A stretch of 50,659 bases of DNA from the NCBI GenBank assembly GCA_022360315.1, contig JAKSDA010000584.1, forward strand, positions 1 through 50,659, written 5' to 3'. Both the position numbers and the translations under genes were made by a program. The stretch is from Pseudomonadota bacterium. GTDB taxonomy: Bacteria; Myxococcota_A; Polyangia; Haliangiales; Haliangiaceae. Position 1 is the stretch's first letter. The number at the start of each line of letters is the position of its first letter. Below are positions 39,020 to 48,785 of this stretch, one piece after another. The notes beneath the pieces are model-generated. The model did not search any database and was not told the DNA's origin. It saw nothing but the letters and a program-made list of their open reading frames with translations.

Positions 39020-39039
39020 TTGGACCAATATTGGACCAA
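39020..39039. repeat. Two tandem TTGGACCAA palindromes
   Basis: TTGGACCAA at 39020-39028 and 39031-39039, each an odd palindrome, 11 bp apart, just downstream of frr and upstream of the kinase gene start at 38966. Spacing of one helical turn suggests a regulator site; it could be chance. Confidence 0.4.
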
Positions 39040-39041
39040 AC

Positions 39042-39599
39042 TCACACTTCGAGGATTTCTTTTTCCTTGTTGGCAGAAATCTCGTCGACCGATTTGACGT
39101 ACTTGTCGGTGAGTTCCTGAATTTTTTTCTGTCCGACCTTGGATTCGTCCTCGGACAGCTCTTTACTTTTCTCCGCTTCTTTGAGCAGGTCGTTGCCATC
39201 ACGCCTGGCCGCGCGCACTGCCACGCGGGCGTCTTCGGCCATTTTCTTGATGCGTTTGACCATCTCCTTGCGGCGTTCCTGAGTGAGCGGCGGGATGGGC
39301 AGGCGCAGCATCTCGGCGTCGACCACGGGGTTGATGCCCATATCGGCGGCGCGCACGGCTTTCTCGATCACCGGGATCATGTTTTTGTCCCACGGCTTGA
39401 CCGTGATGAGCCGGGCATCGGCCACGTTGAGTGTGGCCACCTGGCTCAGCGGTGTGGGCGTGCCGTAGTATTCGACATTGATGCCATCGAGCAGCGCCAG
39501 GTTGGCGCGACCAGTGCGCACCTTGGACAGGTCGCGCTTGAACGCCTCGATGGCTTTCGTCATGCCTGCTTCGGTTTCGAGGATCACTTCTTCGACCAT
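39042..39599 (-). CDS. frr: Ribosome recycling factor
   Basis: 185 aa, start ATG at 39599. Typical RRF sequence: MTKAIEAFKRDLSKVRTGRANLALLDGI, YYGTPTPLSQVA, VKPWDKNMIPVIEKAV, LPIPPLTQERRKEMVK and a helical C-terminus. RRF with EF-G splits the ribosome after termination. Last gene of the rpsB-tsf-pyrH-frr unit, a single base after the pyrH stop. Confidence 0.97.
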   Translation of the reverse strand: MVEEVILETEAGMTKAIEAFKRDLSKVRTGRANLALLDGINVEYYGTPTPLSQVATLNVADARLITVKPWDKNMIPVIEKAVRAADMGINPVVDAEMLRLPIPPLTQERRKEMVKRIKKMAEDARVAVRAARRDGNDLLKEAEKSKELSEDESKVGQKKIQELTDKYVKSVDEISANKEKEILEV

Positions 39600-39600
39600 G

Positions 39601-40449
39601 TCAAACCTCTGCGAATCGAGTTTGTTTGTTGTCCTTGATGATCGTCGTACCGACATCGGCACCGCGCACCACCGCGCGGATATTTCCCTTCTTGGCCATG
39701 TCGAAGACCACGATCGGCATCTCGTTGTCGCGGCACAGGGCGAACGCTGTGGCATCCATGATGCGCAGGTCGTTTTTGAGCGCGTCGTCGAACGAGACTC
39801 GATGGTAGCGGCGTGCGTCGGCATATACACTGGGGTCCTTGTCGTAGACTCCATCCACCTTGGTGGCCTTGAGCAATACCTCGGCGCCGATTTCCACAGC
39901 GCGCAGAGCTGCCGCAGTGTCGGTGGTGAAAAACGGGTTGCCCGTGCCGGCGGCAAAAATGCAGATCCGGCCCTTTTCGAGGTGCCGGATGGCGCGCTGG
40001 CGAATGTACGGCTCGGCCAGCTGCTTGATGTCAATGGCGCTGAGCACCCGGGTGACGAGATCGCGCTTCTCCAGCGCATCGCGCAGCGCCACTGCATTCA
40101 TGACCGTTGCCAGCATGCCCACGTAGTCGGCAGAGGCGCGATCCATGCCCCGAGCCGAGGCCGAGAGACCGCGAAAAATATTGCCGCCACCGACCACGAT
40201 GCCGAGATCGACGCCCAGCGCCGCGGCCGCGGCGATCTCGTCGGCTACCAGGTCGAGAACCTCGGGATCGATTCCATACCCGCCCTTTCCGACCAGTGCC
40301 TCGCCCGATAGCTTGAGCAGGACCCGGCGGCAGACCTGCCCGCCCGCAACGGCGGTCTGGCCTGAGTCCCGATCTCGCGCCGGGTTGGGCGGAATACCTG
40401 CCGAGGTGGTATGGGCGGGACGAGCCGGGGAGCTGGGCGCTTTTGACAT
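39601..40449 (-). CDS. pyrH: UMP kinase
   Basis: 282 aa. Amino-acid-kinase fold: VLLKLSGEALVGKGGYGID, GIVVGGGNIFRG, ATVMNAVALRDALE, GTGNPFFTTDTAAALRA, ATKVDGVYDKDP. Phosphorylates UMP to UDP with ATP. The ATG at 40449 gives about 40 extra Pro/Ala/Ser residues before the fold, longer than usual and not paired with a better downstream start codon. 14 bases downstream of tsf, 1 base upstream of frr. Confidence 0.95.
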   Translation of the reverse strand: MSKAPSSPARPAHTTSAGIPPNPARDRDSGQTAVAGGQVCRRVLLKLSGEALVGKGGYGIDPEVLDLVADEIAAAAALGVDLGIVVGGGNIFRGLSASARGMDRASADYVGMLATVMNAVALRDALEKRDLVTRVLSAIDIKQLAEPYIRQRAIRHLEKGRICIFAAGTGNPFFTTDTAAALRAVEIGAEVLLKATKVDGVYDKDPSVYADARRYHRVSFDDALKNDLRIMDATAFALCRDNEMPIVVFDMAKKGNIRAVVRGADVGTTIIKDNKQTRFAEV

Positions 40450-40463
40450 GGGCGAGACGGAGA

Positions 40464-41120
40464 TTACGTGAGACCGGCCTGCTTGGCCACCTCGGCGGCG
40501 AAATCGTCCGGTTTTTTCTCCAGGCCCTCGCCCAGCTCGTAGCGCGTGAAGCGCCGGATGCGAATGTTCTCACCGATCTTGGCGATGAGCTCCTGGTTGA
40601 GCGTGCCGATCGTCTTCTTGTCGTCTTTGACCCACATCTGTTCGAGAAGACAGATCTCTTTCTTCCACTTGGCGAGCTGACCATCGACGATCTTTTCGAT
40701 CACCTTGTCGGGCTTGCCGCTCTGCCTGGCCGTCTCCATGCGAATCGACCGCTCTTTGTCGACCACCTCGGCAGGGATTTCCTCGGCCGAGACGTATTGC
40801 GGATTCATCGCGGCGATCTGCATCGCGACATCCTTGGCAAATTGCTGGAAGTCATCGTTGCGGCCGACAAAATCGGTCTCGCAGTTGATCTCGACGAGCA
40901 CCCCGATACGGCCCTTGCCGTGGATGTACGAGACGATCAACCCCTCGGTAGCAGCGCGTCCGGCCTTTTTGGCCGCCTTGGCCAGACCTTTCTTGCGCAG
41001 ATATTCAATCGCTTTTTCAACGTTTCCGTCGCATTCGACGAGGGCCTTTTTGCAGTCGGCCATGCCCGAGCTAGTACGCTCGCGCAGCTCCTTGATCATC
41101 GCAGCTGTAACAGCGGCCAT
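40464..41120 (-). CDS. tsf: Elongation factor Ts
   Basis: 218 aa, the short EF-Ts form. Has AAMIKELRERTSSGMADCKKAL, the UBA-like N-terminal part, and VLVEINCETDFVGRNDDF (TDFV motif contacting EF-Tu). Exchanges GDP on EF-Tu. In the rpsB-tsf-pyrH-frr unit; a hairpin (41149-41190) lies in the gap to rpsB. Confidence 0.96.
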   Translation of the reverse strand: MAAVTAAMIKELRERTSSGMADCKKALVECDGNVEKAIEYLRKKGLAKAAKKAGRAATEGLIVSYIHGKGRIGVLVEINCETDFVGRNDDFQQFAKDVAMQIAAMNPQYVSAEEIPAEVVDKERSIRMETARQSGKPDKVIEKIVDGQLAKWKKEICLLEQMWVKDDKKTIGTLNQELIAKIGENIRIRRFTRYELGEGLEKKPDDFAAEVAKQAGLT

Positions 41121-41148
41121 TTCTCTCTCCTTGCGCAGATTGAGCTCT

Positions 41149-41190
41149 TACCCGACCAGCACCCGCCGCTCGGCCAGCACCGCTCGGGTA
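41149..41190 (-). promoter_or_regulatory. Stem-loop in the rpsB-tsf gap
   Basis: Exact 7-bp complementary ends TACCCGA (41149-41155) and TCGGGTA (41184-41190) with inner repeats of CCAGCACC. The rpsB-tsf spacer is a known place for attenuation in other bacteria; a role here is inferred. Confidence 0.35.
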
Positions 41191-41237
41191 GTAAAATCAG
41201 TGGAGTGAACCGTACGAGTCTCGGTCGCCACGCCAGA

Positions 41238-42100
<863 letters not shown>

Positions 42101-42101
<1 letters not shown>

Positions 42102-42114
42102 AGTAGTTCTCCGT
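42101..42114 (-). promoter_or_regulatory. rpsB: Ribosome binding site for the TTG start of rpsB
   Basis: GGAGAACTACTTTG read on the minus strand; the GGAG is correctly placed for the TTG at 42101, which decides the start. Confidence 0.7.
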
Positions 42115-42408
42115 TGTCCGCCGACCCCGTCGCAGGCTGCCGAGAACCGCGCGATACACTCGAGACCACTCAATCGGCAGACCGAATCGACAGACCGACT
42201 GAACGGACCCGAGTGACCGACGAAGGCCACGGACGGCAGCCTCGGAGGCCGTGTGTAGTAGCGGGCGCGATGTATCACGGCCGGCCTCGCCTGACAAGTA
42301 GAGCAATCGCCCGCAATGGATCGATTGCCCGGCCGCGCAGCTCAGACCGGTGTGATCCGCTCCCACCCCCCTGGCCAACCGGGCAAGCGATCCGTATGCT
42401 CCCCGACC
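42102..42408. other. Divergent promoter/leader region rpsB-dapL
   Basis: 307 bases without gene between the divergent rpsB and dapL starts. Holds the rpsB leader and the dapL promoter; no clear elements beyond the rpsB ribosome binding site were assigned. Open frames into it (both strands) are extensions of the two genes. Confidence 0.5.
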
Positions 42409-43641
42409 GTGATACGCATCAACCAGCACTACCGCAAGCTCCAGGCCGGATACCTTTTTCCCGAAATCGCGCGCAGGGTATCGGGGTTTCTCCGCGACAA
42501 CCCCGACGCCTCGCTCATCAAGCTGGGCATTGGCGATGTGACCGAACCCCTGTGCCCGGCCATCGTGACCGCCATGAAGCGAGCTGTCGAGGAAATGAGT
42601 GTACGTGACAGCTTCCGCGGCTACGGCCCGGAGCGAGGCTACGATTTCCTGATCGACGCCATCATCGAGGGCGACTACACCTCGCGCGGAATCTCCATCG
42701 ACCGCAGCGAGATCTTCGTTTCCGATGGCAGCAAATGTGACAGCGGAAATATTCAGGAGGTCTTCCACCGAGATGTAATCGTCGCGGTAACCGATCCCGT
42801 ATATCCAGTATACGTCGATTCCAATGTAATGGCCGGACGTACTGGTCGGGCCAACGATCAGGGGCAGTACGATGGTCTGGTCTATCTACCAGCCACCGAG
42901 GCTAATGACTTTGCACCTCCTCCACCCGATCAGAGTGTGGACCTCGTGTACTTGTGCTCGCCCAACAATCCGACCGGTACAGTTGCCACCCGGGAGTATC
43001 TCCGCACCTGGGTCGAGTGGGCGCGCCAGCGCGGTGCCCTCATCATTTTCGACGCCGCCTACGAGTCGTTTATCACCGACCCCGAGCTACCTCACTCGAT
43101 CTACGAAATCGATGGCGCCAAGAGCTGCGCCATCGAGATGCGCAGCTTTTCCAAGCGGGCGGGCTTCACCGGGGTTCGGTGCGCCTTTACCGTGGTTCCC
43201 CGCGAGCTGATGGGCGCAGATGAAAACGGCGACCCAGTGGCCATCCACAGCCTGTGGAACCGCCGCCATTCGACCAAATTCAATGGCGCCTCGTATATTG
43301 TGCAACGGGGCGCACAGGCCGTATACAGCGCTCAGGGGCTCGAGCAGACCGGCGCCCAGATCAGCTTTTACATGGAGAACGCCCGGCTCTTGCGCGAGAG
43401 CCTGACCAATTCCGGTTTCACTGTATATGGAGGGCAGCACGCCCCGTACATCTGGCTCAAGACCCCAAACCGGATGCCCTCATGGGAATTTTTCAATCAG
43501 CTGCTCGACCGGGCGCAGGTCGTTGGAACTCCGGGGGCTGGATTCGGCCCATCGGGTGAAGAATTCTTCCGGCTCTCCGCCTTCAACTCACGCAACAATG
43601 TCGAGGAAGCCATTTCGCGAATAACAACAGCGTTTTCCTGA
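42409..43641 (+). CDS. dapL: LL-diaminopimelate aminotransferase
   Basis: 410 aa from a GTG at 42409, matching the family start MIRINxxYxKLxxGYLFPEIARRV; an ATG 93 bases upstream would add 31 foreign residues. PLP-dependent fold type I: RGYGPERGYDFLIDAI, VFVSDGSKCDSGNIQEVF, DPVYPVYVDSNVMAGRTG, CSPNNPTGT, DAAYESFI, and the PLP Lys249 in RSFSKRAGFTGVR. Converts tetrahydrodipicolinate directly to LL-diaminopimelate for lysine and cell wall. The family is typical of Deltaproteobacteria-like lineages, Chlamydiae and plants. Confidence 0.95.
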   Translation: MIRINQHYRKLQAGYLFPEIARRVSGFLRDNPDASLIKLGIGDVTEPLCPAIVTAMKRAVEEMSVRDSFRGYGPERGYDFLIDAIIEGDYTSRGISIDRSEIFVSDGSKCDSGNIQEVFHRDVIVAVTDPVYPVYVDSNVMAGRTGRANDQGQYDGLVYLPATEANDFAPPPPDQSVDLVYLCSPNNPTGTVATREYLRTWVEWARQRGALIIFDAAYESFITDPELPHSIYEIDGAKSCAIEMRSFSKRAGFTGVRCAFTVVPRELMGADENGDPVAIHSLWNRRHSTKFNGASYIVQRGAQAVYSAQGLEQTGAQISFYMENARLLRESLTNSGFTVYGGQHAPYIWLKTPNRMPSWEFFNQLLDRAQVVGTPGAGFGPSGEEFFRLSAFNSRNNVEEAISRITTAFS

Positions 43642-44019
43642 TGTTTGCCTCAGTGCAAGACTGGGTCCGCACCTACCTACCCTACTTTTCAGTACGGTTG
43701 TGAAACCGTGATTTACCAACCCATAGCCGCCTACCTTTGGTTAGGGATCCCTCTGATTCCCTACCGTTATTTATGAAAAAATTTCGAAAAAAGACCCCTC
43801 TGCGTCGTGTTTGGTGGGGTTCACTACAGACTGGATCTCTGCGTTCGCCAATTCTGGTACCCGTTCACCGAACGTAATTTTACGAGAGAGATGAAAAACC
43901 AAGTCGCCATAACCAGCACCGCCGCCAGCGAGGTCATCCTCCCTGTGAAGGAGTTTGGTTCCGACGGCTGCTTCGAGTTTTACGGGAAAGTGAACCTACT
44001 AAGGGTGGGGATTAATACA
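43642..44019. other. Intergenic region upstream of the ThuA-like lipoprotein
   Basis: 378 bases, AT-rich in the middle (43770-43800, poly-A runs around TTTCG). The frame from 43807 joining the next gene is a poor coding candidate. AAGGGTGGGG sits 9 bases before the ATG at 44020. No RNA gene or terminator recognised. Confidence 0.45.
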
Positions 44020-45684
44020 ATGACCAACACACGAGCCTATCGAATCAAAAAACTATCCAGTCTGGCTGCCATCGTTTTGGCCCTTGGTGCCGCGAGTGGC
44101 TGCGAGATGGACGCCATGCCGTGGGGCGAAGAAGACGTCGAGTATATAAGGACCCGCATGGAGCCGCGCGACGATTTCACCCATCTGTCGCCCAACGCCA
44201 GAAATATCCCGAAAGAGGTAATGGCATGCGTCACACAGGCGCCGATCGTCATCTATCGCGCGGATATGGACTGCCCGGCATGGAAGCATCCCGCTGAGGA
44301 GTGCTCGAACCGCAATGAGTTGACTCTGCAGGGTCGTTATCCCCAGGCGTTTCCGGATCCCGAGAATATTTTCGACAAAATTGTTGGCCAGGATTACGAT
44401 GTATGCTCGGTGTCGTCGCTTCTTATGGGCGTGCCGGCCTCTGTTGACGTGGCCATTCTCGAGTCGAATCACCTGGGTGTCGCGGATGCGGACGAAGCGC
44501 AGCGCAGCCCGGCTGCCCAGGCGCACATCGCGGAGTTTCTCGACCGCGGCGGTGTTTTTGTCGCGCACCTGGCCGGCAACGTTCCCGAGGGATTTGGTTA
44601 TACAGTTCCGGGCCTAGATGATGCCCGGATTGAAGACGGCGATTCCAACACCATGCACGTGGCCCCGGTACATCACCCATTCGTGGTCGGCCCCGATGGC
44701 GAGATGGGCACCGGCGACGACGCCAACGATAGCTCGATTGCCTGGCTTGCTGGCGAATCGGCCCATCAGGGCAGCCTTGACGGCATTCTGCCGCACGACG
44801 CCCAGATACTCATCACTGGCGCGGCTGACAAGCCGGTTTATGCCGAGTACAAGGTCGGTTCTGGCCGGGTCATTGCCGGCACACTGACCTTTGAATTCGG
44901 CAACGATTACAACATCAATGGCGACCACAACGGGTTTGGCCAGCGCAACCGTCTGCTCATCAATCACTTCAACAGCGCATTTGCCCCGCCGCCGGCAGCT
45001 CCGACCGACAACGACAACGATGGGGTGCCGGTCGAAGACGATTGCGACGACAACAACCCCAGCGTCCGCGAGCTTCTTTTTGAAGACAGCTTCACCGAGG
45101 ACAATGGTTATTTCAGCGAAGTCAACGACGCCGATTGGTTCTTCAACGACACTCCTGAGGGCAGCATCCAGTCCAACGGCCCTGGGCATCAGGCGGTCAT
45201 CGGCCAGGCGCAGAATTGGGACAATGTGGTCATCTTTGCCTCGTTGCGGTCGGAAGGCGCTTTTTACGACGAGCAGCCGTTCCGCGCCGGTGTGGTTGCC
45301 CGGGCAGTGGCGGACAATGGTCAGGTCACTGGCTATACCGGTTATGGCTGTGCGCTGGGTTCCGACGGTGGTCACACGAGTGGCGTTCCCCACGGTGGAG
45401 AGTCGAAGGGACAGTTCCTCGAACTCAGCGAGATCGACGACGGCCTGTCACAAATCGGCAAGACTGATTATGACTTCTTCGATTTCACCTGCGGCGCCAC
45501 GGTCGAGCTCACGTTCTACGCAGTCGGCAATTCGTTCCACTGCGAGATCAACGACGCCTACGAGAGTGTCGCGGTCAGTGCCATCAGTGACACCTACGAC
45601 CAGGGCACGGTCGGCCTGGCTACTCTGAACATGGTCGGCGAATACCACAGCATCAAAGTCTGCCGCGCCGTGGCCATTCCGTGA
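44020..45684 (+). CDS. Lipoprotein with ThuA/GATase-like domain, MopE-like spacer and LamG-type C-terminus
   Basis: 554 aa from the ATG at 44020. Lipoprotein signal LAAIVLALGAASGC. The first half (about 60-310) has the flavour of a ThuA/GATase-1-like fold (VDVAILESNHLGV ... FLDRGGVFVAHLAGNVPEGF, KVGSGRVIAGTLTFEFGNDYN). A short Asp-rich DNDNDGVPVEDDCDDNNPS is the metal-binding repeat type seen in MopE/thrombospondin-3 proteins and joins to a C-terminal beta-sandwich (LFEDSFTEDNGYFSEVNDADWFFND ... HSIKVCRAV) of the LamG/DUF1080 kind. A strong terminator follows. Likely cell-surface binding protein; no catalytic residues confirmed. Confidence 0.7.
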   Translation: MTNTRAYRIKKLSSLAAIVLALGAASGCEMDAMPWGEEDVEYIRTRMEPRDDFTHLSPNARNIPKEVMACVTQAPIVIYRADMDCPAWKHPAEECSNRNELTLQGRYPQAFPDPENIFDKIVGQDYDVCSVSSLLMGVPASVDVAILESNHLGVADADEAQRSPAAQAHIAEFLDRGGVFVAHLAGNVPEGFGYTVPGLDDARIEDGDSNTMHVAPVHHPFVVGPDGEMGTGDDANDSSIAWLAGESAHQGSLDGILPHDAQILITGAADKPVYAEYKVGSGRVIAGTLTFEFGNDYNINGDHNGFGQRNRLLINHFNSAFAPPPAAPTDNDNDGVPVEDDCDDNNPSVRELLFEDSFTEDNGYFSEVNDADWFFNDTPEGSIQSNGPGHQAVIGQAQNWDNVVIFASLRSEGAFYDEQPFRAGVVARAVADNGQVTGYTGYGCALGSDGGHTSGVPHGGESKGQFLELSEIDDGLSQIGKTDYDFFDFTCGATVELTFYAVGNSFHCEINDAYESVAVSAISDTYDQGTVGLATLNMVGEYHSIKVCRAVAIP

Positions 45685-45714
45685 CGATTCCGTAACGAAT
45701 TCGTTGTACAAGCC

Positions 45715-45750
45715 AAAACGCGCTGGAGAGATCCAGCGCGTTTTTATTTT
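45715..45750 (+). terminator. Rho-independent terminator
   Basis: Stem AAAACGCGCTGGA / TCCAGCGCGTTTT, GC-rich 13-bp arms with 4-base loop GAGA, followed by TTTTTATTTT. 30 bases after the stop of the ThuA-like lipoprotein. Confidence 0.9.
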
Positions 45751-45868
45751 GTCTCGGGCCGGGATGATTCACCGCGACATCAGCTGCGGTAACCTATGTC
45801 GACGCGCCTTTCTTTGCGCTTCTTCCGAGGTGTCGCCGGAGTCGATTCCAGGCTACAGTGCCGGCCCG

Positions 45869-46177
45869 ATGCAGTTCGATTATCCGTACGAAATACTGGA
45901 TTCAGAAGCGCGTACCCGACTCGAGGCATTGGGCGATTATTTGCAGAATCGCCATGGCATCGGTGTGGTGTGGAATGACGAGCATAAGGCCAGTTTCTCG
46001 GGCAGGTATCTCGTCGTAAAAATCGAAGGGACGCTGACCTTTGGCGATGGCACCCTTCAATTTCGCGGGCGAGATCCAGGTCTTTTGTGGCGCAAGAAGG
46101 CGATCGCGTATCTGCAGGGCAAGTTGGCCAAATACCTAGATCCCAGCACACCGTCAGAGACCCTTCCGCGCGGCTAG
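45869..46177 (+). CDS. Polyhydroxyalkanoic-acid-system-type small protein
   Basis: 102 aa from the ATG at 45869 (MQFDYPYEILDSEARTRLEALGDYLQNRHGIGVVW); the frame is open further upstream but the leader there is unrelated. The pattern (SEARTRLEALGDYL, then IEGTLTFGDGTLQFRGRDPGLLWRKKAIAYLQGKLAKYL) matches the PHA granule-region protein family (PF09650-like), small soluble proteins of unclear role in polyhydroxyalkanoate metabolism. The TAG stop falls in the CTAG end of the palindromic element (46174-46330). Confidence 0.7.
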   Translation: MQFDYPYEILDSEARTRLEALGDYLQNRHGIGVVWNDEHKASFSGRYLVVKIEGTLTFGDGTLQFRGRDPGLLWRKKAIAYLQGKLAKYLDPSTPSETLPRG

Positions 46178-46330
46178 TAGCATCCGGGAAAAATTGTTTT
46201 TCCCGAATCTGCACGCGCCGAGAGCGGCGATCAGCCGATTTCGGGCCCTTGGGGCGTGCGGCGAGAGTCCGCCGGAGAGCTTTGCCCAATCATGGTAGCG
46301 GTGTTCGGGATTGTTCCCAAACGCTGCTAG
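46174..46330 (+). repeat. CTAG-bounded palindromic element, copy A
   Basis: 157 bp, CTAG at both ends. Near each end is a hairpin: GGGAAAAATTGTTTTTCCC at about 46186-46204 and TTCGGGATTGTTCCC at about 46304-46318. The interior (CGCGCCGAGAGCGGCGATC ... GGAGAGCTTTGCCCAA) is highly similar to the second copy at 50520-50659 on the opposite strand. It ends the preceding gene: the CTAG supplies the TAG stop codon. Looks like a non-autonomous mobile or REP-type element. Confidence 0.75.
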
Positions 46331-46746
46331 AGCGGCTTTATTGACCGCGCGGTGAGTTGCGATTCCTGTGCAAATTCGCAACACTGCTCGCACGTTCGGG
46401 GTTGCAGTGATCCAATGGGCAGTGACGCACGTACACGCTTACGGCCAGCCGGCCAAATCAGGAGCCGCAGACAACGATCTGCCTATCGAGCTGTGACAGA
46501 GAAGCGTGCAAGTACTACAGTAGTCAATGGCGCCCGATCCGGGCGTTACATTTACACACGATCACGTTGGAAAGGCTGCAACGCGATGGTGCGCGGCCCG
46601 ACCGCTTGGCGTTCGGGCTATCATTTTTGGGCAAGGCCCCCGGATGGCCGGAGTCCCAGACGGCTCGGCCGTTGCCCTCGCAACAGAAACACCTCGTTTG
46701 ATCCACAACCAAGGTGTTTCTGTCTATCTCTCGCCGTCAGGTGGTC
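46331..46746. other. Intergenic, probable sigma-factor promoter region
   Basis: 416 bases with no convincing gene. The 3' part leads into the ECF sigma gene. No terminator or RNA recognised; frames on both strands are Arg-rich and unlike proteins. Confidence 0.4.
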
Positions 46747-47331
46747 ATGACTGCTGCCGCTAGGGCCCAGGACGACCGCGACCTGGTCGCTGCCATGGCG
46801 GCGGGAGATTCCACCAGCGCCCTGAGCGAGATCTACAACCGTTTTGGCGGCATGGTCATGGCCGTGCTCTATCGCATCATGGGCTCGCGTGCCGAGGCGG
46901 AAGAGCTCTTGCAAGAGGTCTTTCTCGAACTGTGGCGCCGGGCCCCGACCTACGATCCGACCCGCGCGTCGGTCTCCACGTGGGTCGTCACCATCGCGCG
47001 CAGCCGCGGCATCGATGCCCTGCGCGCCAGGCAACGGCGCGGCGGCGGCCGGCATCAGCCGGTCGAAGAAGCCCCCTTGATGCAAGCTCCCGAGCACGAA
47101 CGTCCAGACGAGCGAATGGCCACGAATCAGCGCAGCCAGCGAGTGCGAGAAGCTCTGGCCGAGCTATCCGATGTGCAGCGCGAAGCTCTCGAATTATCCT
47201 ACTTCGGCGGCATGTCTCACCGCGAAATTGCCGAGCATATCGACATTCCGGTAGGAACGGTAAAATCACGCATTATCTCGGGCATGAAGGTTTTGCGCAC
47301 GGCTCTGGCCGCACAGGGAGGTCTGCAGTGA
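46747..47331 (+). CDS. ECF RNA polymerase sigma factor
   Basis: 194 aa from the ATG at 46747 (MTAAARAQDDRDLVAAMAAGD), with AGGTGG before it; an ATG 33 bases upstream is less well placed. Region 2 MVMAVLYRIMGSRAEAEELLQEVFLELWRR and WVVTIARSRGIDALRARQRR, region 4 SDVQREALELSYFGGMSHREIAEHIDIPVGTVKSRI. The stop overlaps the next start by four bases (GTGA), the usual coupling with its anti-sigma factor. Confidence 0.92.
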   Translation: MTAAARAQDDRDLVAAMAAGDSTSALSEIYNRFGGMVMAVLYRIMGSRAEAEELLQEVFLELWRRAPTYDPTRASVSTWVVTIARSRGIDALRARQRRGGGRHQPVEEAPLMQAPEHERPDERMATNQRSQRVREALAELSDVQREALELSYFGGMSHREIAEHIDIPVGTVKSRIISGMKVLRTALAAQGGLQ

Positions 47332-48203
47332 CCACCGACCGGGATCGCTTCGAAGAGCTCGCAGCGCTATGCGCTGCCGGTGCCGCGACTGCCGTCGAGC
47401 AGCGCGCGCTCGATGCTCTGATTCTCGCCGATCCCATAGCCATGGCCGAGTACCGCGAGTTTTGCGAGGCCGGCGCCCTTTTGGCCGAGGCCTTGCCCCG
47501 AGAGTCTCCGCCGGCCCAAGTGCTCGACCCAGTTCGCCACAGTATTCAGACGACATCCTCCCGGGGCGGACCGCAGAGTCCACCGGGGCCGGGCCACAAA
47601 TCCCCGGCTGAGGTGATCGATCTCGCCTCGCGCCGGCTCCGCCGATCCGCGGTCATGACAACTGCGTCGGTGGTGGCAACTGCCGCCATGGCTCTATTGT
47701 GGTTGCGCGAGCGCGACCACAATAGCGAACTGCGCGAAAAGCTGGCCATAGAATCACAGCTGCGCGAAGCTCAGGTCGCGCGCGAGCGCACGCGAAATGC
47801 GCAGCTCACCGGTGAATTGCACAAGGCGAGTCGGCACGTGGAAAACCTCAGCAAGTGGGTCGATTTTGTGCAGACACCGCAACTATCGCTGGCGACCCTG
47901 AGTGGGGATGACGGGCCCACGGTCAAGATCTTCATCGATCCCGAAAAGCGGCGCTGGCTGGTATTTGCCTACGAGCTGCCGTCCATTCCAGAGGATCGGG
48001 ACTACCAGCTCTGGTTCATCTCGCAACAGGAGGGGCCGGTTCCGGCCGGCGTGTTGCAACGGCGTCCCGACCGCACGCTCGAGGCCGAGATCACCATTCC
48101 CGCCGACCTCTTCGACATTCAGCAAGCTGCCATATCGATCGAGAAAAAAGGCGGCGCCGAAGAGCCCACCCTGGATCAGATCAAGATCATCGGCCCCCTT
48201 TGA
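47328..48203 (+). CDS. Anti-sigma factor (RskA-like), membrane-bound
   Basis: 291 aa, GTG start overlapping the sigma stop; good GGGAGG ribosome binding site. The first 60 residues (RFEELAALCAAGAATAVEQRALDALILADPIAMAEYREF) resemble the anti-sigma domain of zinc-free ChrR/RskA types. One TM (about 106-123, VMTTASVVATAAMALLWL), a coiled coil with Arg/Glu, and a periplasmic RskA-like domain (WLVFAYELPSIPEDRDYQLWFI ... PAGVLQRR). Binds and inactivates the sigma factor until an envelope signal triggers release. Confidence 0.88.
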   Translation: MTTDRDRFEELAALCAAGAATAVEQRALDALILADPIAMAEYREFCEAGALLAEALPRESPPAQVLDPVRHSIQTTSSRGGPQSPPGPGHKSPAEVIDLASRRLRRSAVMTTASVVATAAMALLWLRERDHNSELREKLAIESQLREAQVARERTRNAQLTGELHKASRHVENLSKWVDFVQTPQLSLATLSGDDGPTVKIFIDPEKRRWLVFAYELPSIPEDRDYQLWFISQQEGPVPAGVLQRRPDRTLEAEITIPADLFDIQQAAISIEKKGGAEEPTLDQIKIIGPL

Positions 48204-48785
48204 TGGCCCCGCCGCACCCGGTCACGTCGCATCCTTGCCAGCCTGACCGTATGTTCCCATATACATAACGTCACTCACTCTCAGTACAATCGTTGTCGTC
48301 GCTATCGTGCCGCAGCGCAGTAGCATTCCGCCCTGGTCCGGGGTGGTGGTGCCCACGGCGCTGTTGATTGTCGGCTGAGAGAGAGTTTGAGCTTGCATTC
48401 GCGCGTGGTGGGAAACGAGTCGGTATTGATGATCATGGCGCCGCCGCCGAAGGTCCCCGGCAGATCGGTCGAATAACTCTTGAGCACGTTGAGATTGGCC
48501 AGCAAGCCGGTCGGGAAGAGGTCGAGCGGAATGGCCTGACGGTCGGGCTCAGGACTGGGCAGGGGCACTCCGTGGTTTGCTGGAATCACTGGCTATACAC
48601 TTTCTCATCGACGATCGAGACGGGCCGATAACGAGACCGGGCCTCGCCGACGAGCGTGCGTGCACTGCGGGCGAGGGCTCGGTCTTGGCAGCCCGACACG
48701 CTGCCAAAAGCGCCATTCTGTCCTCTTGTCGCCGTGACCAGGTCCGGGCATTGCGCCGCCGGACCTGATCGACAACCATCGGGGC
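48204..48785. other. Intergenic region with TonB-receptor fragment
   Basis: 582 bases between the anti-sigma and the deacetylase genes. Contains a decayed minus-strand TonB-dependent-receptor plug fragment (about 48370-48615). Nothing else recognised. Confidence 0.5.
48370..48615 (-). pseudogene. TonB-dependent receptor plug-domain fragment
   Basis: On the minus strand the text GVPLPSPEPDRQAIPLDLFPT, GLLANLNVLKSYSTDLPGTFGGGAMI and CKLKLSLSR matches the plug region of TonB-dependent receptors (LNGVxLPSPEPDRxAVPLDLFPTxLL ... KSFxPDLPGxFxGG). The preceding RYSQ-like text lies in another frame and a stop is close, and no barrel follows. It is a short relic. Confidence 0.6.
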
